A stretch of DNA of 64,000 bases from positions 1 to 64,000 of the forward strand of contig CACWLC010000011.1 in NCBI GenBank assembly GCA_902761605.1, in the 5' to 3' direction. The translations under genes were made by a program, and so were the position numbers. The stretch comes from an uncultured Prevotellaceae bacterium. GTDB lineage: Bacteria; Bacteroidota; Bacteroidia; Bacteroidales; Bacteroidaceae. The notes under the pieces are model-generated. The model saw only the letters and a program-made list of their open reading frames with translations, ran no database searches and was not told the origin of the DNA. Positions 43,131 through 52,014 of this stretch are shown piece by piece. Each line of letters starts with the position of its first letter. Within the stretch, counting starts at the first letter, position 1.

Positions 43131-43715
43131 TTAGAATGGGATATAAACAACTGCCAAGATCTTTGCACTCTTTCCTGGGGCTCCATGCACGTGGTGCTTA
43201 ACGATAGAATCATAGAAGATGCTGTCGCCCTCCTTCAGACTATAGGTGTCTTTGCCATAGACAATCTCCACCTTGCCCTGCATCACGTAGATAAACTCCT
43301 CACCCTCGTGGGCAGAGAGTTGGAAGTTGGGCTCCTCTTCTGGGTTGATGTCGATGATAAACGGCTCCATGTGGCGTCCGGCCTTCTGCTGTGCCAATGG
43401 GTGATATTCCATGTGCTTACGTGCATCGGCAGCTCCGTTAGAGAAACTGATGCTACTCTTGCTCTCGCGCTCTTCTGCACGGCAAACTACTGGACCCAAA
43501 GCGTCGTTGTCATCCATGAATGTGCCAAGTCGTACTCCTAGGGCACGTGCTATCTTGATCAGTGGACCTAGCGATGGTAGGTTCTGGTCAGTTTCTATTG
43601 ATGTGATTTGGTCTAATGAGAGACCACTTCTTTCTGCAACTTCCTCTAATGAGAGGCCTTTGGATTCTCTGATACCTTTGATCTTTGATCCTACTACGGT
43701 ATTACTGTTTGCCAT
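43131..43715 (-). CDS. XRE-family regulator with C-terminal cupin domain
   Basis: 194 residues from ATG 43715 ([31 protein letters not shown]). N-terminal XRE helix-turn-helix (~8-62) and a cupin_2 barrel at ~115-190 ([48 protein letters not shown]). Binds DNA and a small ligand; it likely regulates itself and the acyl-CoA ligase with which it forms an operon. Promoter at 43749-43780. Confidence 0.93.
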   Translation of the reverse strand: MANSNTVVGSKIKGIRESKGLSLEEVAERSGLSLDQITSIETDQNLPSLGPLIKIARALGVRLGTFMDDNDALGPVVCRAEERESKSSISFSNGAADARKHMEYHPLAQQKAGRHMEPFIIDINPEEEPNFQLSAHEGEEFIYVMQGKVEIVYGKDTYSLKEGDSIFYDSIVKHHVHGAPGKSAKILAVVYIPF

Positions 43716-43748
43716 AAATAAAGTATAATGTGTTGATGTAATCGGCTG

Positions 43749-43780
43749 CAAAGGTACTAATAAGCGAGCGAAAAACCAAA
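43749..43780 (-). promoter_or_regulatory. promoter of the XRE-cupin/ligase operon
   Basis: Minus strand: TTTG (43780-43777), 20-bp spacer, TACCTTTG (43756-43749), 33 nt before the ATG. Confidence 0.8.
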
Positions 43781-43829
43781 AAAACGAGGTGAAAACTTTA
43801 TCTTCACGTCTTTTTTCCCTTAATAATTA

Positions 43830-43861
43830 TTTGTATGATTGATTTATTTTTTGTATTTTTG
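43830..43861 (+). promoter_or_regulatory. promoter of the GH97 gene
   Basis: TTTG 43830-43833, 20-bp spacer, TATTTTTG 43854-43861, 22 nt before the ATG at 43884. This places the upstream in-frame codons outside the transcript. Confidence 0.8.
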
Positions 43862-43883
43862 CACCCAAAATCATATTTTAATT

Positions 43884-45713
43884 ATGAAGCAACTAATTCT
43901 AACTATCATTCTTTTTAGTGTGGCACTGGCTATAAATGCACAAAAGGTAGCCTCACCCAATGGTAAATTGTCAGCAAAATTAAATGGCAAAAGTCTTATA
44001 ATCAACTATGATAAGCAGAAAGTGATTGAACTTGCTGATATATCGTTTGATAAACTTAGATTCACAAGACAGGTTAAGGATGATTATCAGATGCTGGAAG
44101 GCAAGCGTCTGCATTGTACCAATGAAGCCAACGAGTATCAGGCTCCAATCGGTTCCAATGCGAAGATTGTGATAAGACTCTATAATGATGGTATAGCCTT
44201 CCGTTACGAATATATCAAATTGGAGAATCAAAAACAGCCAGAAGAACACACTGTCTATCTGATTCCTGAGGGAACAAAGCGTTGGTTCATGCAGTGGACG
44301 GAAGCATACGAGGGATTCTTCCCACAGACAACTACATATAAAGTTAAACCCATCCGTACGTCCAGTGGTGTCTCAACATCTGCTGATGGCTGGAATAACC
44401 GTTGGGGCTATCCTGCACTGTTGGAACCAGCAGAGGGAGTCTTTGCCCTTATCTCAGAGGCGAATATTGAGCGTAGACAGAGTGCTTCATGTCTCTATAA
44501 TGATGGTGAGCGTTATAGTGTGGTGGCTGCAGAAAACGATTTGAACCTTTCTGGGGACTGGCATACCCCTTGGCGAGTTGTTATAATTGGCAAACTGGCA
44601 GATATCGTTGAGTCTACTCTTGTGACTGATGTCAGCGAGCCTTCACAGCTAAAAGATACTAATTGGATTAAACCTGGCGTTGTTTCTTGGATCTATTGGG
44701 CAAATAATCATGGCTCCAACGACTACAATATCATCAAGAAGTATGTTGATATGGCTGTAGTGTTGAAGTTACCTTATGTGCTTATCGATGCTGAGTGGGA
44801 CGAAATGGATAAGATAGCTTCCAATGAGGGTAAGACCATCGAGGATGCCGTAGCCTATGCTAATTCCAAGGGTATCAAGCCAATGATATGGTATAATTCG
44901 TCAGTAGGATGGATTGATGGAGCTCCTGGACCAAAGTTCCGCCTGAATAAGCCTGAAGATCGTGAGAAGGAGTTCGCCTGGTGCGAGAAAATTGGCGTGG
45001 CAGGAGTGAAGATTGATTTCTTCAGTGGTGATAATCAGATGAATATGGACTATTGTCTGGACCTTCTGGAGAGTGCGGCACGTCATCATCTGTTGGTTAA
45101 TTTTCATGGTGCACCCATTCCTCGCGGATGGCAGAAAACCTGGCCCAATCTGTTATCGACAGAGGGCGTCTATGGTGCAGAGTGGTATAATAATGTGCCG
45201 ACTTTCACAGATAAAGCGGCAAGCCATAACACAACACTGCCATTTACACGAAATGTAATAGGCCCGATGGACTACACTCCATGTGCCTTCAGCGATTCAC
45301 AGCATCCGCATATCACTTCGCTGGCACACGAGTTGGCACTCACTGTGCTCTACGAGAGTGGCTTGCAGCATCTGGCAGATCGTCCTGAGAGTTTTCTGGC
45401 TCAGCCAAAGGAGGTTCAGGATTTCTTAGGGCAGCTCCCTACTGTATGGGACGAGACCCGCTACGTAAGCGGATATCCTGGAGAGAGTGCGGTTCTGGCT
45501 CGTAGAAGCGGCAATACATGGTATGTTGCAGGAATCAATGGAAAGGACGCCCCACAGATACTGAAGACCAACCTCAGTTTCATAGGGAAGGGGAGTGTAC
45601 AGATGTTTGCAGACGATGCCTCCGGCAAGTGGCAGATAAGTACCATTAGCAAGTTGCCCTCTCAGGTAGAATGTCAACCCAGAGGCGGTTTCGTAATGAA
45701 GATAATTCTTTAG
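43884..45713 (+). CDS. glycoside hydrolase family 97 (alpha-glucosidase/alpha-galactosidase)
   Basis: 609 residues from ATG 43884; signal peptide MKQLILTII...AINAQ. N-terminal beta-super-sandwich (VASPNGKLSAKLNGKSLIINYD), catalytic barrel (VVSWIYWANNHGSNDYNIIKKYVDMA; GVAGVKIDFFSGD; STEGVYGAEWYNN) and a C-terminal beta domain, in GH97 order. The Asp of GVKIDFF at the position of the retaining-type nucleophile favours the retaining alpha-galactosidase-like subgroup over SusB (inference). Calcium-dependent, periplasmic. Not part of a SusC/D locus. Confidence 0.92.
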   Translation: MKQLILTIILFSVALAINAQKVASPNGKLSAKLNGKSLIINYDKQKVIELADISFDKLRFTRQVKDDYQMLEGKRLHCTNEANEYQAPIGSNAKIVIRLYNDGIAFRYEYIKLENQKQPEEHTVYLIPEGTKRWFMQWTEAYEGFFPQTTTYKVKPIRTSSGVSTSADGWNNRWGYPALLEPAEGVFALISEANIERRQSASCLYNDGERYSVVAAENDLNLSGDWHTPWRVVIIGKLADIVESTLVTDVSEPSQLKDTNWIKPGVVSWIYWANNHGSNDYNIIKKYVDMAVVLKLPYVLIDAEWDEMDKIASNEGKTIEDAVAYANSKGIKPMIWYNSSVGWIDGAPGPKFRLNKPEDREKEFAWCEKIGVAGVKIDFFSGDNQMNMDYCLDLLESAARHHLLVNFHGAPIPRGWQKTWPNLLSTEGVYGAEWYNNVPTFTDKAASHNTTLPFTRNVIGPMDYTPCAFSDSQHPHITSLAHELALTVLYESGLQHLADRPESFLAQPKEVQDFLGQLPTVWDETRYVSGYPGESAVLARRSGNTWYVAGINGKDAPQILKTNLSFIGKGSVQMFADDASGKWQISTISKLPSQVECQPRGGFVMKIIL

Positions 45714-45718
45714 AGGAG

Positions 45719-45790
45719 TACACCCGCACGGAATCGAACCGTGACCAACGGAACCGGAATCCGTTATTCTATCCTTTAAACTACGGGTGC
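45719..45790 (-). tRNA. tRNA-Arg(CCG)
   Basis: Cloverleaf read on the minus strand: acceptor GCACCCG/CGGGTGT, anticodon stem ACGGA/TCCGT with loop TTCCGGT (anticodon CCG, codon CGG), and T arm ACGG-TTCGATT-CCGT. A terminal G-T pair and two G-T pairs in the D stem are weak points. No CCA encoded. A minus-strand -7-like TACCTTTG at 45810-45803 lies 12 nt before the 5' end. Confidence 0.9.
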
Positions 45791-45820
45791 GGAAAACGCA
45801 TGCAAAGGTAGTGGAAATAA

Positions 45821-45850
45821 TTGAGAATTGAGAATCGGGAATTGAGAATT
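45821..45850. repeat. GAATTGA-type degenerate tandem repeat
   Basis: TTGAGAATTGAGAATCGGGAATTGAGAATT: about three copies of a 7-10 bp unit in the gap between tRNA-Arg and asnA. Same general class as the repeats at other gene junctions in the window. Confidence 0.7.
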
Positions 45851-45982
45851 AACGTTTGTTGTGACTTTGGGAAAGTAACTGTCAGTTGTCTTAGATGATT
45901 CGTTTTTGAGCTAAAATTAGTGCATTTTGTTAGCAAATATCAAGGAAATGGTATTGTTTTGCAAATATTTTGCTTTTTTTGG

Positions 45983-46012
45983 TTGCAATATGATAATAAT
46001 TGTGTAACTTTG
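45983..46012 (+). promoter_or_regulatory. promoter of asnA
   Basis: TTG 45983-45985, 19-bp spacer, TAACTTTG 46005-46012, 41 nt before the asnA ATG at 46054. Confidence 0.8.
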
Positions 46013-46053
46013 CAGCCAAACGAATTAGAAAGATAATTAAGCATAAACAAAAA

Positions 46054-47091
46054 ATGGGACAAGTTATTAAACCTGTGATGTATGAGCCACTGCTCGACAT
46101 GAAACAGACGGAACAGGGTATCAAACTTATCAAAGAGTTCTTTCAGCAGAACCTCTCTACAGAGTTGAGGCTGAGACGTGTTACTGCACCTCTCTTTGTG
46201 TTAAAAGGTCTTGGTATCAATGACGACCTGAACGGTGTGGAGCGTGCTGTGACATTCCCCATCAAGGATCTGGGCGATGCACAGGCTGAGGTGGTTCACT
46301 CACTGGCAAAGTGGAAGCGCCTGTCACTGGCAGAATACAAGATAGAGCCAGGATATGGTATTTATACTGATATGAATGCCATCCGTGCTGATGAGGAACT
46401 CGATAACCTTCATTCGCTTTATGTGGATCAGTGGGACTGGGAGGCTGTGATTAATAAAGAAGACCGCTCTGTGGCTTTTCTGAAAAATATTGTGGAGCGC
46501 ATATATGCCGCTATACGCAGAACAGAATACCTTACCTGTGAGACTTATCCTCAGTTGAAGCCTTTCCTGCCGGAGAAGATTCATTTCATCCATGCAGATG
46601 ATCTTCTTAAGATGTATCCCGACAAGACTCCCAAGGAGCGTGAGGATGCAATCTGCGAGGCTTATGGAGCTGTATTCGTCATCGGTATCGGAGGTGAACT
46701 GTCGAATGGTGAAAAGCATGATGGCAGAGCTCCTGACTATGATGATTGGAGCACTGTGGCTGAGAATGGTAAGGCTGGTCTGAATGGTGATATCCTAATA
46801 TGGTATCCCGTTCTTGGTAGAAGTTTTGAGCTCTCGTCAATGGGTATCCGCGTGGATAAGGAGAGTCTTCTGCGCCAGTTGAAGATTGAGGGAAAGGAAG
46901 AGCGCGAACAGCTCTATTTCCACCAGCAGCTGCTCAACGACAAGCTGCCTCTGAGTATTGGTGGTGGTATCGGACAGAGTCGACTCTGTATGGTGCTGCT
47001 TCACAAGGGACACATCGGTGAGATTCAGGCAAGTATCTGGCCTGAGGAGATGCGCCAGCAGTGTAAGAAAATGGGAATGAATCTGATTTAA
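46054..47091 (+). CDS. asnA: aspartate--ammonia ligase AsnA
   Basis: 345 residues from ATG 46054; earlier in-frame codons lie upstream of or within the promoter. Class II aaRS-like AsnA features: RLRRVTAPLFVLKGLGINDDLNGVERAV, WDWEAVI, SSMGIRVDKESLLRQLK and SIGGGIGQSRLCMVLLHKGHIGEIQAS. Makes asparagine from aspartate and ammonia with ATP. Monocistronic, converging on dnaX. Confidence 0.97.
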   Translation: MGQVIKPVMYEPLLDMKQTEQGIKLIKEFFQQNLSTELRLRRVTAPLFVLKGLGINDDLNGVERAVTFPIKDLGDAQAEVVHSLAKWKRLSLAEYKIEPGYGIYTDMNAIRADEELDNLHSLYVDQWDWEAVINKEDRSVAFLKNIVERIYAAIRRTEYLTCETYPQLKPFLPEKIHFIHADDLLKMYPDKTPKEREDAICEAYGAVFVIGIGGELSNGEKHDGRAPDYDDWSTVAENGKAGLNGDILIWYPVLGRSFELSSMGIRVDKESLLRQLKIEGKEEREQLYFHQQLLNDKLPLSIGGGIGQSRLCMVLLHKGHIGEIQASIWPEEMRQQCKKMGMNLI

Positions 47092-47098
47092 GTAAGTC

Positions 47099-48907
47099 TT
47101 AAGCCAGTTCAAGATCAAATACCTGTCGTAGAGCTTCTACGGCAGGATTTTCTTTGCTCATCTCTTCGAACTGTTCTCTGCGCGTGAGAATCTTTATTTT
47201 ATCCGGCTTATCGCTTACAATGATTTGGAGGGTAATCTTGCTGTTGCACAAATATAACTGCAAGGTCTTTGTGATACCTTTTAGTATCCCTTCCATATCT
47301 TGTTTGATTAGATCGTTATCAACTGTTACCTCAATATTTGGGATTTCTGTGATAACAGGATTCATGTTCTTCATTCGAGAGGCAATACCCACCAGTGAGG
47401 TGTCTCTCTCCGGTATACGGTTACACATAGAGAGCCACTGGAGTTCCAGCTCTTCCTGAGTGAATGATCTGTCTTCCTCTGGCTGGGTATCTTTTGAGTC
47501 TAAGACACCCGGGATAGGGTTAATCTTAGAGGTTTTTCCGCTATTACGCAGATTTCCCCATGAGAAGCCGAGACCATTGAGCTTTGTGGAGGGCTTAATA
47601 GGATTATTAGATATCCTAGAATCACTAGATAACATAGGATTGCTAGAAGTCCTAGGATCGCTAGATGTGCTGGGGATATTATCTGCAGTTTTTGATGCAA
47701 CAGGCTTAGCCGCGGCTACCTGTGGGACCGCAGTCTTGGGCTGAGCCTGCTGAATCAGGTTCTTAAACAGGGATTTTAATCTCTTGGGGCCACGCCCCGC
47801 GCTAACACCATCATCAGGCTGGGTGATTTGTGCTATTTCGATGAGTGTCAGCTCAACGAGCAGACGTTTATTTGACGACTGGCGATAGTTTATGTCGCAT
47901 TGGTTCATCAGTCTGAGGGCCTGATAAAGGAATCGTGTGTCAGCCTTCTTTGCCTGTTCCTGATAGCGCTCACGCTGTTGGTCGCTTACCTCGAGCAATG
48001 GCAGGGTCTGAGGGTCTTTTGCCATCAGCACATTACGCACATGTTTTGCAAGACCTTGTATCAGGAGACCTCCGTCAAAGCCTTTGTTGATGACACTGTT
48101 CAGCAGCACCATGATATCACTAACCTTATTACTAATAGAGAGGTCGATGATGTTGAAGTAGTTTTCTGAGTCGAGCACGTTCAGATCTTCTATCACCTTC
48201 TGGTATGTAATGTTACCCTGACAGAAAGATGCTGCCTGGTCGAAGATGCTCAATGCATCGCGCATGCCGCCATCAGCCTTCTCGGCAATAACAGCAAGGG
48301 CCTCTTCTTCGTATGCGATACCTTCCTTCTCTGCTACAGACTTCAGGTGATTGATAGTGCCATTCACAGTCATACGCTCAAAGTCATAGATCTGACATCG
48401 GGAGAGGATGGTGGGCAGAATCTTATGCTTCTCTGTGGTAGCGAGGATGAAAATCACGTGTGCAGGTGGTTCCTCAAGGGTTTTAAGGAAGGCATTGAAA
48501 GCAGCTGTCGACAGCATGTGCACCTCGTCGATGATAAACACCTTATAACGTCCCAGCTGTGGAGGAATACGTGTTTGCTCCATCAGGGTCTTGATGTGCT
48601 CAACAGAGTTGTTTGAGGCAGCATCGAGCTCGAAGATGTTCAGCGAGCGCTGTTCATTGAACGACTGACAACTTTCACACTCGTTACACGCTTCTCCGTC
48701 GGCTGTGGGATTCTGACAGTTGATGGCCTTAGCGAAGATTCGGGCACAGGTGGTCTTTCCCACACCACGAGGACCGCAGAAGAGATAGGCATGAGCCAGT
48801 TTTCCGCTCTTAACTGCGTTTTTCAGCGTAGTGGTAAGTGCTGCCTGGCCAACGACCGTGTCGAAGGTCGTGGGGCGGTACTTTCTTGCTGATACGATAT
48901 ATTCCAT
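47099..48907 (-). CDS. dnaX: DNA polymerase III subunit gamma/tau
   Basis: 602 residues. P-loop FCGPRGVGKTTCARIF (~44-59), zinc-binding Cys cluster CQNPTADGEACNECESC, Walker B IIDEVHMLS and sensor SRCQIYDFERM, then clamp-loader domain III (~245-365). A Ser/Asn/Pro-rich linker (~405-450) encoded by a CTAGGAT-type tandem repeat leads to a tau-like C-terminal part. Core of the clamp loader. Minus-strand TAACTTTG (48940-48933) is its likely -7 element. No gamma frameshift site was identified by eye. Confidence 0.96.
   Translation of the reverse strand: MEYIVSARKYRPTTFDTVVGQAALTTTLKNAVKSGKLAHAYLFCGPRGVGKTTCARIFAKAINCQNPTADGEACNECESCQSFNEQRSLNIFELDAASNNSVEHIKTLMEQTRIPPQLGRYKVFIIDEVHMLSTAAFNAFLKTLEEPPAHVIFILATTEKHKILPTILSRCQIYDFERMTVNGTINHLKSVAEKEGIAYEEEALAVIAEKADGGMRDALSIFDQAASFCQGNITYQKVIEDLNVLDSENYFNIIDLSISNKVSDIMVLLNSVINKGFDGGLLIQGLAKHVRNVLMAKDPQTLPLLEVSDQQRERYQEQAKKADTRFLYQALRLMNQCDINYRQSSNKRLLVELTLIEIAQITQPDDGVSAGRGPKRLKSLFKNLIQQAQPKTAVPQVAAAKPVASKTADNIPSTSSDPRTSSNPMLSSDSRISNNPIKPSTKLNGLGFSWGNLRNSGKTSKINPIPGVLDSKDTQPEEDRSFTQEELELQWLSMCNRIPERDTSLVGIASRMKNMNPVITEIPNIEVTVDNDLIKQDMEGILKGITKTLQLYLCNSKITLQIIVSDKPDKIKILTRREQFEEMSKENPAVEALRQVFDLELA
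47597..47660 (-). repeat. CTAGAT/CTAGGAT degenerate tandem repeat inside dnaX
   Basis: About six copies of a CTAG-containing 9-11 bp unit. They encode the Ser/Asn/Asp-rich linker (SSDPRTSSNPMLSSDSRISNN) between the clamp-loader part and the C-terminal tau region. A related CTAGGATA repeat stands in the intergenic gap at 57297-57336. Confidence 0.75.
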
Positions 48908-49052
48908 ATAATCTTTTTTATATTTTGTGGTGCAAAGTTACAACTTTTTGGGGAGTTTGAGTAGCAAAAGGAGTTAAAGGGAGTTAAAGCCTCAAACTTT
49001 TCACTTTTTCACTTTCTGCATCTCACCTCTTTTTGCTAACTTTGCAGTCGAA

Positions 49053-49412
49053 ATGAAAGTACTGAATAATATAAAAGCATTTGGAATAAAGGTGTTGCGT
49101 TTGCGAGGCCTTAAGTATGTTATCGTATGTATCCTGGGAGTGCTCATTATCGGGTTCTTGGATGAGAATAGTGTATGGAGTCACATGAAGAATCAGGGCC
49201 GTATCAGTGAACTTCAGGAAGAGATCGACAAGTATAATGCCGAGCACAATAAGAATCAGGCTCAGATCCGCAAGCTCAACAAAGATCCTAAGGCTATGGA
49301 GAAGATTGCCCGTGAAAGATATTTCATGAAGGCAGACGATGAGGATATCTTTGTGCTCAGCGATGATGATCGTTCTACAAATACCTTTGCCACTAATGAG
49401 ACAGCTGAGTAA
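49053..49412 (+). CDS. septum formation initiator (FtsB/DivIC-like)
   Basis: 119 residues: short cytoplasmic N-terminus, one TM (YVIVCILGVLIIGFLD, ~29-44), a coiled coil (GRISELQEEIDKYNAEHNKNQAQIRKLNKD, ~57-88) and EKIARERYFMKADDEDIFVL, the DivIC/FtsB signature. Part of the FtsQLB divisome complex. The -7 element TAACTTTG (49037-49044) is 8 nt before the ATG, so the leader is extremely short. Overlaps the next gene by 17 nt. Confidence 0.9.
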   Translation: MKVLNNIKAFGIKVLRLRGLKYVIVCILGVLIIGFLDENSVWSHMKNQGRISELQEEIDKYNAEHNKNQAQIRKLNKDPKAMEKIARERYFMKADDEDIFVLSDDDRSTNTFATNETAE

Positions 49413-49797
49413 GACACAGAATATCATATTCCTTATTGGTGGTCTGATGATGGTTATCGGGGCAGGTACCAGTCTCCTTGCATGGACGTGGGCACCTTAT
49501 ATATATGCTGTAGGAGCGGTATGTTTTACTGCCATGCAGATGTTGCAGCGATACGAGGGAACAAATTTCACCATTCGTCGCCTGCGCCGTATGATGCTCA
49601 TCAGCGACGTGCTGTTTCTCTTGGCGGCTCTTCTGATGTTTGCCAATATGGGAAATTTCATGCATCTTAGTCAGGTGGACTATATCCAATATATATATAA
49701 CAAATGGGTAATCGTACTATTGATAGCAGCCATCCTTCAGTTGTATTCTACCCACAGAATAGGTCATGAACTGGAAAAAGAGGGCTGTGTATCTTAA
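49396..49797 (+). CDS. small integral membrane protein, function unknown
   Basis: 133 residues from ATG 49396 (MRQLSKTQNIIFLIGG), inside the 3' end of the DivIC-like gene. Four TM helices (~9-28, 33-50, 67-85, 104-122) with a conserved-looking cytoplasmic segment MQMLQRYEGTNFTIRRLRRMML. The fixed neighbourhood with DivIC in many Bacteroidota suggests an envelope role, but none is known to me. Followed by a terminator. Confidence 0.8.
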   Translation: MRQLSKTQNIIFLIGGLMMVIGAGTSLLAWTWAPYIYAVGAVCFTAMQMLQRYEGTNFTIRRLRRMMLISDVLFLLAALLMFANMGNFMHLSQVDYIQYIYNKWVIVLLIAAILQLYSTHRIGHELEKEGCVS

Positions 49798-49811
49798 AAA
49801 AACTATAAAAG

Positions 49812-49848
49812 TTTGCGCATTTGTTTTAAAATGCGCAAATTTATTTTT
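49812..49848 (+). terminator. rho-independent terminator after the membrane protein gene
   Basis: An 11-bp perfect stem TTTGCGCATTT (49812-49822) / AAATGCGCAAA (49829-49839) with a 6-nt loop, followed by TTTATTTTTATTCTT. Confidence 0.88.
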
Positions 49849-49894
49849 ATTCTTCATAATATCGTAGTACATTTGCAAGCGAAAAGAAATATTT

Positions 49895-50692
49895 ATGAGT
49901 AGAATCGTATATGCACTGATTACAGTCCTGGCTCTCACATCGTGTGCTGAGTCTTACAATATACAGGGCTCGTCATCCATCTCATCATTGGATGGAAGCA
50001 AATTGTATCTTAAGGCATTCAAAGATAAAGAACTGAAGAATATTGACTCTTGTGATGTGGTTCACGGTAAGTTCCGCTTTGCAGGTTTGCTCGACACTGT
50101 GCGTATGGCAAGTCTTTTTATGGACGATGAGAGTATTATGCCTATAGTAGTCGAAAAGGGAGAAATTGAGATTCGCCTTGACAATGCCAGTCAGAAGGTC
50201 AGTGGTACCCCGCTTAACGATAAGCTTTATGAGTTTATCACATTGCACACCCAGTTGAGTAATGAGATGAATGAGCTTTCTCACAAGCAGAATCAGATGA
50301 TTCTTGAGGGTATCGATGAAAATGTCATCAACCAGCAGCTTAGCGTGGAGGCAGCTGTTATTGCTCAGCGCGAGGATAGTCTGGTGACCAACTTCATTGT
50401 GGATAACTTTGAGAATGTGCTTGGTCCCGGGGTCTTTATGATCATGACGAGCAATTACCCATATCCTGTGCTCACTCCTCAGATAGAGGATATCATGAGC
50501 AAGGCTCCAAAGAGCTTCAAGGAGGATAGCTATGTTAAGGAGTATTATCAGGTGGCTAATGACATACAGGCCCGTCAGAACGGTCTGGCAGACGAGGTGC
50601 CTCAGGAGCCGATTCAGCCTGCTCAGCCAGCACAGCCACAGATTGCTCCGGACTCACTTCATGCTCCTCTGACCAATATGCCGCAGAAATGA
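49895..50692 (+). CDS. DUF4369 lipoprotein
   Basis: 265 residues. Lipoprotein signal MSRIVYALITVLALTSC (lipobox LTSC17), then a DUF4369 beta domain (GSSSISSLDGSKLYLKAFKDKELKNIDSCDVVHGKFRFAG, ~30-105), a helical part and a Pro/Gln-rich tail (QEPIQPAQPAQPQIAP). Often these precede thioredoxin-like domains; none is present. Function unknown. Promoter core TACATTTG at 49868-49875. Its stop overlaps the dihydroorotase start (ATGA). Confidence 0.85.
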   Translation: MSRIVYALITVLALTSCAESYNIQGSSSISSLDGSKLYLKAFKDKELKNIDSCDVVHGKFRFAGLLDTVRMASLFMDDESIMPIVVEKGEIEIRLDNASQKVSGTPLNDKLYEFITLHTQLSNEMNELSHKQNQMILEGIDENVINQQLSVEAAVIAQREDSLVTNFIVDNFENVLGPGVFMIMTSNYPYPVLTPQIEDIMSKAPKSFKEDSYVKEYYQVANDIQARQNGLADEVPQEPIQPAQPAQPQIAPDSLHAPLTNMPQK

Positions 50693-52014
50693 GGACGGTC
50701 ATACAGGGAGCAACGATTGTCAACGAAGGCAACACTTTCGATGGTTCGATTGTCATCGAAGGTACAAAGATAAGTAAGATTGTCAAGGAGAACACCATTC
50801 CCGAAGCAGATGCCGATGAGGTTATTGATGCTTCGGGATGTTTTGTTATTCCTGGTGTCATAGACGATCATGTACATTTCCGTGAGCCAGGTCTTACAGA
50901 AAAGGCTGATATCGAGAGTGAGAGTCGTGCTGCAGCTGCAGGAGGAGTGACTTCATACTTCGATATGCCAAACACCATTCCTCAGACAACAACCATCGAG
51001 GCTTTGGAAGAGAAATTTGCTATCGCCTCTAAAAAGAGCCATGTAAACTACAGTTTCTTCTTCGGAGCGACAAATGATAATGCAGACCTCTTTGAAAAAC
51101 TGGATGTACATGGTATTCCTGGTATAAAACTCTTTATGGGCTCATCAACGGGCAATATGCTTGTTGACCGTCGTGAGTCGCTGGAGAGAATCTTTGCTTC
51201 TGCACGTATTCTTATTATGGCGCATTGTGAGGATACAGAGATAATAAACAGGAATATGGCAGTGGCTAAACAGCGCTATGGAGATGATCCTGCTGTTACT
51301 CATCATCCTGAGATTCGTAGCGAGAAGGCATGTTATGAGAGTACTCGTTTGGCGGTGGAACTAGCAAGTAAGAATGATGCTCGTCTGCATGTGGCACATC
51401 TCACAACTGCAAAGGAACTTGATCTTATCCCTAAATATCCTGATAAGATCACTGCTGAAGCTACAGTGAGTCATCTGTATTTCTCCGATCGTGACTATAC
51501 ATCGCTTGGAACTCGTATAAAGTGTAATCCTGCCATAAAGACAGAACGAGATCGTGAGGCATTGCAACAAGCTGTCAATGATGGGCGTATTGCAGTGATA
51601 GGTACGGATCATGCTCCTCATTTGCTGGCTCAGAAGAAGGGTGGTTGTTCGCGTGCTGCCAGTGGTATGCCTATGATACAGTTCTCATTGGTGACAATGC
51701 TCGAGCTGGTTGACAAGGGTGTACTCTCACTGGAACGCTTAGTAGAGCTAATGTGTCATAATCCGGCACGGCTTTTTGAGGTGCGTAACAGAGGTTTTAT
51801 ACGTGAGGGGTTTCAGGCTGATCTTGTTATTATCCGTCCGAATACCGGATGGGTATGTACAAAGGATATAATTCAAAGCCGATGTGGATGGAGTCCTATG
51901 GAAGGGCATATGTTCCTTTGGCGTGTGGAGCGCACGTTATGTAACGGACACTCTGTATATCGTGATGGAAAAGTGGATACCGAATATATAGGGCAGCCTG
52001 TTGTTTTCAGATGA
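50689..52014 (+). CDS. pyrC: dihydroorotase (amidohydrolase family)
   Basis: 441 residues. Metal-site motifs DDHVHFREPGLTEKADI (~58-74), the Lys of PGIKLFMGSSTG (~145), MAHCEDTE, LHVAHLTTAKEL and GTDHAPHLLAQK. Class I dihydroorotase type; allantoinase/hydantoinase is the usual confusion, but no purine or hydantoin genes are near. Converts carbamoyl-aspartate to dihydroorotate in pyrimidine synthesis. Starts on the stop of the DUF4369 gene and overlaps the next start by 4 nt, so the three genes are one unit. Confidence 0.88.
   Translation: MRTVIQGATIVNEGNTFDGSIVIEGTKISKIVKENTIPEADADEVIDASGCFVIPGVIDDHVHFREPGLTEKADIESESRAAAAGGVTSYFDMPNTIPQTTTIEALEEKFAIASKKSHVNYSFFFGATNDNADLFEKLDVHGIPGIKLFMGSSTGNMLVDRRESLERIFASARILIMAHCEDTEIINRNMAVAKQRYGDDPAVTHHPEIRSEKACYESTRLAVELASKNDARLHVAHLTTAKELDLIPKYPDKITAEATVSHLYFSDRDYTSLGTRIKCNPAIKTERDREALQQAVNDGRIAVIGTDHAPHLLAQKKGGCSRAASGMPMIQFSLVTMLELVDKGVLSLERLVELMCHNPARLFEVRNRGFIREGFQADLVIIRPNTGWVCTKDIIQSRCGWSPMEGHMFLWRVERTLCNGHSVYRDGKVDTEYIGQPVVFR

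Noticed and set aside
43131..43715. XRE-cupin protein as antitoxin of a toxin-antitoxin pair
   Set aside because: The neighbour is a full-length acyl-CoA ligase and the cupin domain indicates a metabolite-sensing regulator.
46000..46053. Upstream start for asnA
   Set aside because: The codons overlap the -7 element TAACTTTG; MGQVIKP at 46054 is the normal AsnA start.
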